Source: Clostridiales bacterium (GTDB lineage Bacteria; Bacillota; Clostridia; Oscillospirales; Oscillospiraceae). Taken from it: DNA of 64,000 nt. Below, in pieces: positions 58,983 through 64,000 of this stretch (position 1 is the first letter of the stretch; each line of letters begins with the position of its first letter). The notes beneath the pieces are model-generated. The model had not been told where the DNA came from, ran no database searches, and saw only the letters and a list, made by a program, of their open reading frames with translations. Made by a program: the position numbers and the translations under genes. Where the stretch lies: assembly GCA_022786995.1 (NCBI GenBank), contig JALFUW010000066.1, positions 1 through 64,000 on the forward strand. The letters run 5' to 3'.

Positions 58983-61436
58983 TTATTTCTGAAACCGCTT
59001 GCGCAAATACAGGAACCATGCCGCCGCGCCGCCGCCGCCCAGCAGCAGCACCGCTACAATGGGAATCCAGATGGGGAAGCCCTTTTCTTCCTCCACGGGT
59101 TCCGGGGCTGCCGTGGTCTCCGGCACCGTTTCCGGCTGGGTGGTTTCCACGGTGGTCTCCACGGTAGGCTCCGTGGTCTCCTCGGTGGTCTCCACAGGCT
59201 CGCCGATCTGGAACACCATGTGCTCCGTCAGATCCGTCAGCTTTGTGGTCAGGTGACCGTCCGCCACGGTGGTTTCCCGGGCAGAAGCGGCGGTCTCTGT
59301 TTGCAGGGCGTAGACCTCGTTCTTCATCTCCTCCGTGCCGGGCAGGACGATGAAGGGAATCCTCAGGGTAATGGTGCCCAGTTGCAGATCCTCAATGGTC
59401 TCCGAGTCGCTGGTGGCCGTCACCAGGAAGGCCAGGTCGGCGTTATCGTTGGGGAACTGATCTAAGTGGCTCTGAACCGAGGCAAGGCCCACGGTGGTCA
59501 GGGTCTTGTGGTTCAGGGAGCGATAGTGCAGCAGCACCGTGGTGCCCTTGGCCTGCTGGGCCAGGGACTTGAGGGCCGCGGGATCCATGGTGATGTCCGC
59601 GATCTTCTCATTTTTCAGCAGGATACTGTAGCCCTTCTCCGCGGCGGCGGCCATGGAAGCCACCGGCAGGCTGATGGAGCGTCTGCCCGCCTCTTTGCAC
59701 TCGATGGTCACCAGGTTATCCTTGGCATAGCGCATGCAGTCGGTGACCCGCTGGGGGGTGATCAGGTAGTAGTCCTGATATTTGTAGTTGTAGCTTCGGC
59801 TGGTGGTGGTAGTGGTTTTCGTGGTGGATTTTGTAGTAGCAGTGGTGGTGGCGGTGACCGTATAAGTACCTGCCTTGTCCAGCTGGAAGGTCAGCTTCTT
59901 ATTGTTTATGGAGGAAGGAACCTGTTTTGTGCCGAGCTTCACAACCGCGTTGGTATAGGTGGTGTCCACGGTAACTTCGCGTAGGAATGCCGCATCAACT
60001 TCTCTGATGATTACCTTTCCATCCTGAAGCTGGGGATAGGAGCCATCGATGACCGCATACTTTCCGGCTTCGGATACGTTTACCTTATAGTATCCAGAAT
60101 ACTTTGTTGCTTTTTCTCCAAGGCCCTTTTCACCGTTGCAGACTGTGTAGGCGCTTTCAAAACCGCAGGGCAGCAGAAGGTTGAGACCCCACTTATTCTC
60201 AAGGAGACCGTCTACAGAATAATCAACATCGAAGGACAGGGCTTGCAATGTGCTGCCGGAAATGTATTCGGATATCGCTACCCCCAGATTCAGCACAGTG
60301 GTTGTCGGCGCAGCTTTTGGGTCTGCCACCCAGATACATTCTTTCCCATTTGGATCAACGACCTTCGCAAGCTCAATCGTCGTCCCGGTATAGGTATTGC
60401 TGGTAAGTACCAGTTCCGGCGCGCTGATTCCTCCATTTTCCTTAGACTTTGTCTGGATTTTGAAGGGCATGCCGCTGAACTTACAATTCGAAACCGCGCA
60501 TTGCGATACGGTGTTCTGCAGAATGATGGCAGGCGAGCCGGTAAAGGCAATGCCGTCAAGCGTTACATTGGAATCGTTGATTTCTATTCCGCCGCTCATA
60601 ACGGTCTTTTGACCCTCCGCGCCTTTTAGGGTCAGGTTGATGCCGTCCAGGTTTCCAACTTTAATCTGGTCAGCATAGGTCGTTGCAGGGAGCACAAGGG
60701 TAATACTGTTAGACGTATTAACTGCGGGGAAGCGTTTCGCAAGTTCTTCTTTATTTGCAAGAGCCGCATTCAGTGCCTCGGCGGTGTTCAGACCATCCGC
60801 TGGCAGATCGGTGGAATCGACCTTCACGGTAACGGTGCCGCTGTAGATGCTGCGCAAGGTATAGCTGCCCGCCGTGCTGGCCGTCAGCGTGCTGCCGCTA
60901 TAGGTCAGACCGCTGTTCGGTGGCACGCCGATAGCGCCTTCGTATGAAATGGCGGCATTTTCTGCTCCAACCAGCCGGAATTTCACATCAAGGCTGCCGC
61001 CAGCCTGAATTCCGCTCAGGGATGTAGCCCATTCATCTTCTGTATGTGCCTTTCGGATTTGCAGCGTAGATGGACGAATGGTGACATCCACAGGTTTATA
61101 TTGTGTTGAACCGTCGTTTACGCTGATCTGTGCGGTTCCCTGCTTGCCTGCTTTGACCGTGCAATTGCTCAAAGTGCCGCCATCGCCCAAGGTCGCTCTC
61201 CCTGTCACCGATGGTGTACCTTCGCTAACGGGTGTATAGGTGTCGCCTTCGTTTTTAGTGTAAAGGACCACCGTTCTGGAAAAGCCCTCTGACATGGTAA
61301 TGTCCGTCAAATAGTTATCGGACGCGCCATCCTTGACGTAGAGCTGTACAGGTGTGCCGGCTTCCTCCGCCCCGGCGGGCAGGGCCAGTCCGCACAGCAG
61401 GCACGCCAGCATCAGTATCGAAAGAAATTTTCTCAT
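58983..61436 (-). CDS. Large surface protein with beta-helix-like region and C-terminal membrane anchor
   Basis: An 817-residue exported protein: signal peptide (residues 1-23), beta-rich Ig-like start (about 25-200), a right-handed beta-helix-like stretch (about 240-340, e.g. SNVTLDGIAFTGSPAIILQN), more beta domains, a Thr-rich run near 540 (TTTATTKSTTKTTTTTSRS), and then a Thr/Glu/Pro linker (about 745-785), one membrane helix (FPIWIPIVAVLLLGGGGAAA) and a short basic tail. There is no LPxTG motif, so it spans the wall from the membrane. The start at 61436 has AAAGGA upstream. The role may be adhesion or glycan binding; the family is not recognised. Confidence 0.72.
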   Translation of the reverse strand: MRKFLSILMLACLLCGLALPAGAEEAGTPVQLYVKDGASDNYLTDITMSEGFSRTVVLYTKNEGDTYTPVSEGTPSVTGRATLGDGGTLSNCTVKAGKQGTAQISVNDGSTQYKPVDVTIRPSTLQIRKAHTEDEWATSLSGIQAGGSLDVKFRLVGAENAAISYEGAIGVPPNSGLTYSGSTLTASTAGSYTLRSIYSGTVTVKVDSTDLPADGLNTAEALNAALANKEELAKRFPAVNTSNSITLVLPATTYADQIKVGNLDGINLTLKGAEGQKTVMSGGIEINDSNVTLDGIAFTGSPAIILQNTVSQCAVSNCKFSGMPFKIQTKSKENGGISAPELVLTSNTYTGTTIELAKVVDPNGKECIWVADPKAAPTTTVLNLGVAISEYISGSTLQALSFDVDYSVDGLLENKWGLNLLLPCGFESAYTVCNGEKGLGEKATKYSGYYKVNVSEAGKYAVIDGSYPQLQDGKVIIREVDAAFLREVTVDTTYTNAVVKLGTKQVPSSINNKKLTFQLDKAGTYTVTATTTATTKSTTKTTTTTSRSYNYKYQDYYLITPQRVTDCMRYAKDNLVTIECKEAGRRSISLPVASMAAAAEKGYSILLKNEKIADITMDPAALKSLAQQAKGTTVLLHYRSLNHKTLTTVGLASVQSHLDQFPNDNADLAFLVTATSDSETIEDLQLGTITLRIPFIVLPGTEEMKNEVYALQTETAASARETTVADGHLTTKLTDLTEHMVFQIGEPVETTEETTEPTVETTVETTQPETVPETTAAPEPVEEEKGFPIWIPIVAVLLLGGGGAAAWFLYLRKRFQK

Positions 61437-61765
61437 AAATTTCAATCCTTTCCCCATTATGCACTCATTATAACAGCTTTGCGCAGGATTGCAAGAGAAG
61501 TGTCGAAATTATAGGGAAAATCTTCCTCCGGGCGGCAAATCCCGGCGGTACCGCCGCCTGTTAGGCGCGCCGGAAGGCCGCCGGAACGGCGTGTCCCCCG
61601 CAGGCGGGCATGTAATTGTGCTTATTGCATAAAAATACGGTGCAAATTTCCCTGATTAAGTTATAAATAACGATTGAAATTTGGAAAGTCATTCGTTATA
61701 ATGTTCCCCATAAAGACAGTTGTCCATATTCCGTGGATATCTGACTAAGATGGGAGGAAATGAAA
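61437..61765. other. Gap between the surface protein and the binding-protein gene
   Basis: It contains a GC-rich palindromic stretch (61530-61610, with GGCGGTACCGCC and GGCGCGCC) that looks like another repeat type, and the promoter at 61674-61702. No gene is seen. Confidence 0.5.
61674..61702 (+). promoter_or_regulatory. Promoter of the amino-acid-type ABC operon
   Basis: TTGAAA, 17 bases, TATAAT, 63 bases before the ATG; a near-consensus promoter, in keeping with strong expression. Confidence 0.8.
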
Positions 61766-62947
61766 ATGAAAAAACTCACAGCGTTACTTCTGGTTATGTG
61801 CATGGTTCTGTCCCTGTGCGCCTGCGGCGGCAGCGGCAGCGCTTCTTCCGGCGAAAAGGTCGTGAAGATCGGCGTGTTTGAGCCCTCTTCCGGCGACTCC
61901 GCTTCCGGCGGCAAGAAGGAAATCCTGGGCATGCAGTACGCAAACTCTCAGCAGCCCACCGTCACCCTGGGCGGCGAGACCTACAAGGTCGAGCTGGTCT
62001 ACGGCGACAACGGCTCCTCCACCGATAAGGCTCCCTCCGCTGCTTCTTCTCTGGTCAGCGCCGGTGTATCCATCGTCCTCGGCTCCTACGGCTCCGGCGT
62101 CTCCATGGCCGGCGGCCCCAAGTTTGAAGAGGCCGGCATCCCCGCCGTGGGCGTGACCTGCACCAACCCCAACGTCACCGCAGGCAACAGCTACTACTTC
62201 CGCATCTGCTTCCTGGATAACTTCCAGGCGGACGTTCTGGCCAACTTCGGCATGGATAAGTTCGGCGCCAAGACCGCTTACTGCCTGGGCGAGAGCGGCA
62301 ACGAGTACGACCAGGGCCTGATCGCCTTCTTCAAGCAGGTCTTTGAGGCCGCGGGCGGCAAGGTCATCACCGACTCCTTCCCCACCGGCAACTCCGACTT
62401 TAACTCCTACCTGAACAAGGCCAAGAGCGAGAACGCCGACGTGATCTTCACCCCCGTGTCCATCGCCTACGCCGTTCAGATTCTGAAGCAGGCCGATTCT
62501 CTGGGCATCGAGGCTCCCTTCCTGGGTTCCGACACCCTGGACGACAACATGGTTCTGGAAGCCCTGAAGGGCACTGACCTCAAGGTCTACGTCTCTACCT
62601 TCTATCAGGAAGGCGGCTCCGCTGAGTTCGATAAGGGCATCAAGGAGTACATCAACAGCAACTCCGAGGCTCTGGCTGCCAACGGCGGCAACGACACCAT
62701 CTCCGCCGTCACCGCTATGGGCTACGACGCTTACTTCGTGGCTCTGGAGGCCATGAAGAAGGCCGACAGCGCCGACAAGGCCGCGCTGATGAAGATCCTG
62801 CCCTCCGTCACCTACACCGGCGTTTCCGGCGCTATCGCCTTTGACGAAGTGGGCGACGCCGTCCGTGACACCGCCTACATCAAGACCGCTGACACCGCCA
62901 CCGGCACCTGGGTGCTGGAGACCGTGCAGACCGGCTCCGCAAGCTGA
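61766..62947 (+). CDS. Branched-chain amino-acid type ABC transporter, substrate-binding lipoprotein
   Basis: A 393-residue type-1 binding protein of the LivJ group. The lipobox is LSLCAC (Cys20 with the ATG at 61766, which is eight bases after GGGAGG). The body has the family patterns VKIGVFEPSSGDSASGGKKE, ITDSFPTGNSDFNSYLNKAK and AVTAMGYDAYFVALEAM. Codon use is very biased to C-ending codons, as for a highly expressed gene. It starts an operon with a LivH-type permease. The ligand may be a branched-chain or other amino acid, or a related small molecule. Confidence 0.9.
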   Translation: MKKLTALLLVMCMVLSLCACGGSGSASSGEKVVKIGVFEPSSGDSASGGKKEILGMQYANSQQPTVTLGGETYKVELVYGDNGSSTDKAPSAASSLVSAGVSIVLGSYGSGVSMAGGPKFEEAGIPAVGVTCTNPNVTAGNSYYFRICFLDNFQADVLANFGMDKFGAKTAYCLGESGNEYDQGLIAFFKQVFEAAGGKVITDSFPTGNSDFNSYLNKAKSENADVIFTPVSIAYAVQILKQADSLGIEAPFLGSDTLDDNMVLEALKGTDLKVYVSTFYQEGGSAEFDKGIKEYINSNSEALAANGGNDTISAVTAMGYDAYFVALEAMKKADSADKAALMKILPSVTYTGVSGAIAFDEVGDAVRDTAYIKTADTATGTWVLETVQTGSAS

Positions 62948-62974
62948 TATCTGAAACCGCAATCGACAATTTCT

Positions 62975-62997
62975 GGCGGGGGTTTTGCGCCCCCGCC
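62975..62997 (+). terminator. Hairpin between binding protein and permease genes
   Basis: GGCGGGGG pairs with CCCCCGCC across TTTTGCG. No T run follows directly, so it may stabilise the binding-protein mRNA rather than stop transcription. Confidence 0.5.
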
Positions 62998-63028
62998 AAT
63001 GGTCGTATTTTTATGAATTGCAATTCCC

Positions 63029-63095
63029 GTAGGGGACGGCCTCCCGGACGTCCCGCCCGTCGGGGCAGAGGGGCGTCGAGGACGCCGCCCCCTAC
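63029..63095. repeat. GTAGGGGACGGC...GCCGCCCCCTAC element
   Basis: The ends are inverted and bounded by GTAGGGG and CCCCTAC, with inner palindromes such as GGACGTCC. It sits inside an operon, 24 bases before a start codon. Confidence 0.6.
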
Positions 63096-63118
63096 GATAA
63101 ACAGACAGGAGGTTCCCC

Positions 63119-64000
63119 ATGGAACAACTGCTATCCACGGAATACATTGTATCCATTCTGCTCAGCGGCATCTCGCTGGGCGGTCAGCTTGCCCTGATCG
63201 CCATCGGCTATACCATGGTTTACGGTATCCTGCGCCTGATCAACTTCGCCCACGGCGACGTGTTCATGGTGGCGGGCCTTTTGGGCATCTATATCTCCGC
63301 GGCCCTGCCCATGTACATCGCCATTCCCATCGTCATTGCGCTGACCATCGGACTGGGCTTCTTCATCGAGCGGGCGGCCTACAAGCCTCTGCGCAGCGCC
63401 CCCAGAATGTCCGTCATGATCTCCGCCATCGGTGTCAGCTATCTGCTGCAGAACACCGCCACCTACGTCACCGGCGGTCAGCCCATGACCTACCCCGCCA
63501 TCAATGCCCTGACCAAGACCATCAACATCGCGGGCGCGTCCACCAAGCTGGTGGTCATCATCACCCCCGTGCTGGTGCTGGTGCTCATCGCCCTGCTGAC
63601 AACCCTCATTAACCACACCAAGATCGGCATGGCCATGCGGGCGGTGTCCAAGGATTTTGAGACCAGCCGCCTCATGGGCATCAAGATCAACAACGTGATT
63701 TCCATGACCTTCGTCATCGGCTCCGCTCTGGCGGTGGTGGGTTCCATCCTCTACTTCACCACCTACCCCGCCATCACCCCCACCGCCGGCGCCATGCCCG
63801 GCCTTAAGTCCTTCGTGGCGGCGGTGTTCGGCGGCATCGGCTCCATCCCCGGCGCGGTGATCGGCGCCTTCTTAATCGGCATCTGCGAGACCATCATCAA
63901 GGGCCTGCCCTCTTCCTGGAACGTGTCCGTGTTCTCCGATGCCTTCACCTTTGCGCTGCTCATCGTGATTCTCACCTGCAAGCCCACGGGCCTGTTCGGC
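63119..64000 (+). CDS. Branched-chain amino-acid type ABC permease (LivH), partial
   Basis: The first 294 codons of a LivH-type permease; the gene runs off the window. Membrane helices and the family motifs are clear: YGILRLINFAHGDVFMVAG, ERAAYKPLRSAPRMSVMISA, HTKIGMAMRAVSKDFETSRL, MGIKINNVI and VAAVFGGIGSIPGAVIGAF. The ATG at 63119 has AGGAGG seven bases upstream. LivM, LivG and LivF would be expected next, outside the window. Confidence 0.9.
   Translation, partial: MEQLLSTEYIVSILLSGISLGGQLALIAIGYTMVYGILRLINFAHGDVFMVAGLLGIYISAALPMYIAIPIVIALTIGLGFFIERAAYKPLRSAPRMSVMISAIGVSYLLQNTATYVTGGQPMTYPAINALTKTINIAGASTKLVVIITPVLVLVLIALLTTLINHTKIGMAMRAVSKDFETSRLMGIKINNVISMTFVIGSALAVVGSILYFTTYPAITPTAGAMPGLKSFVAAVFGGIGSIPGAVIGAFLIGICETIIKGLPSSWNVSVFSDAFTFALLIVILTCKPTGLFG

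Noticed and set aside
61784-62962. 392-codon open frame on the minus strand
   Set aside because: It is antisense to the LivJ-like gene, with Gly/Val/Asp-biased low-complexity sequence and no known domain.

Overview
The window looks like a stretch of chromosome from a gut-type low-GC-branch Firmicute (Clostridia, most likely an Oscillospiraceae/Ruminococcaceae relative) with a fairly high G+C. The evidence is strong AGGAGG-type ribosome sites, Bacillus-type parS sites beside parA/parB, lipobox-bearing binding proteins with no outer-membrane genes, and dense families of intergenic palindromes of the kind seen in these genomes. The species is not identified. The two parS sites and the order parA-parB-serS suggest the region lies near the replication origin, but no origin or dnaA is in the window.

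Layout. 0-1.1 kb: a complete IS630-family element with a -1 frameshift site. 1.2-7 kb: an SdpI-like membrane protein, nrdR, and a small exopolysaccharide operon (two tandem O-antigen-ligase-like polymerases and a sugar-phosphate transferase). 7.1-13 kb: an oppBCDFA peptide importer. 13.3-19.5 kb: an alpha-glucan regulon (binding protein, two permeases, LacI regulator, malQ) with two identical operator boxes around its promoter. 19.8-25.1 kb: alpha/beta hydrolase, fumC, lrgAB, mscL, serS. 25.2-27.4 kb: parB, parA, parS sites and a zinc-ribbon membrane protein. 27.6-38 kb: hflKC, pckA, an aldose-1-epimerase relative, uppP, an orphan response regulator, plsY, rsmG and a DUF3810 protease-like protein. 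38-39.8 kb: an arsR-permease-thioredoxin operon whose thioredoxin has an unusual cysteine-pair extension. 40.1-43.8 kb: two gene remnants joined at a deletion, thiC, and a TylF-type methyltransferase. 43.9-46.4 kb: a molybdenum-hydroxylase maturation operon (nucleotidyltransferase/ModE-type regulator split by a frameshift, histidine phosphatase, XdhC). 46.6-53.6 kb: a surface cluster with a PHP-type hydrolase, a leucine-rich/novel-repeat protein and an MBOAT plus DHHW acetylation pair. 53.8-56.7 kb: a broken ppk1 and an orphan pstS, both behind the same Pho-box-like promoter. 56.8-58.7 kb: moaA-moaC-mogA. 59-61.4 kb: a large wall-spanning surface protein. 61.7 kb to the end: a branched-chain amino-acid type ABC system that runs off the window.

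Two themes stand out. First, gene decay: ppk1 carries a nonsense codon at a conserved Trp and its 3' end is fused to what looks like the tail of an exopolyphosphatase; an MFS gene and a UroD-family gene are fused at a deletion; and the nucleotidyltransferase-ModE gene is split in a T tract. Second, non-coding repeats: at least seven families of short palindromic or composite elements fill nearly every gap, at one place supplying the stop codon of a gene and at another lying across the start region of the MBOAT gene. No tRNA, rRNA, CRISPR array or recognisable riboswitch was seen.
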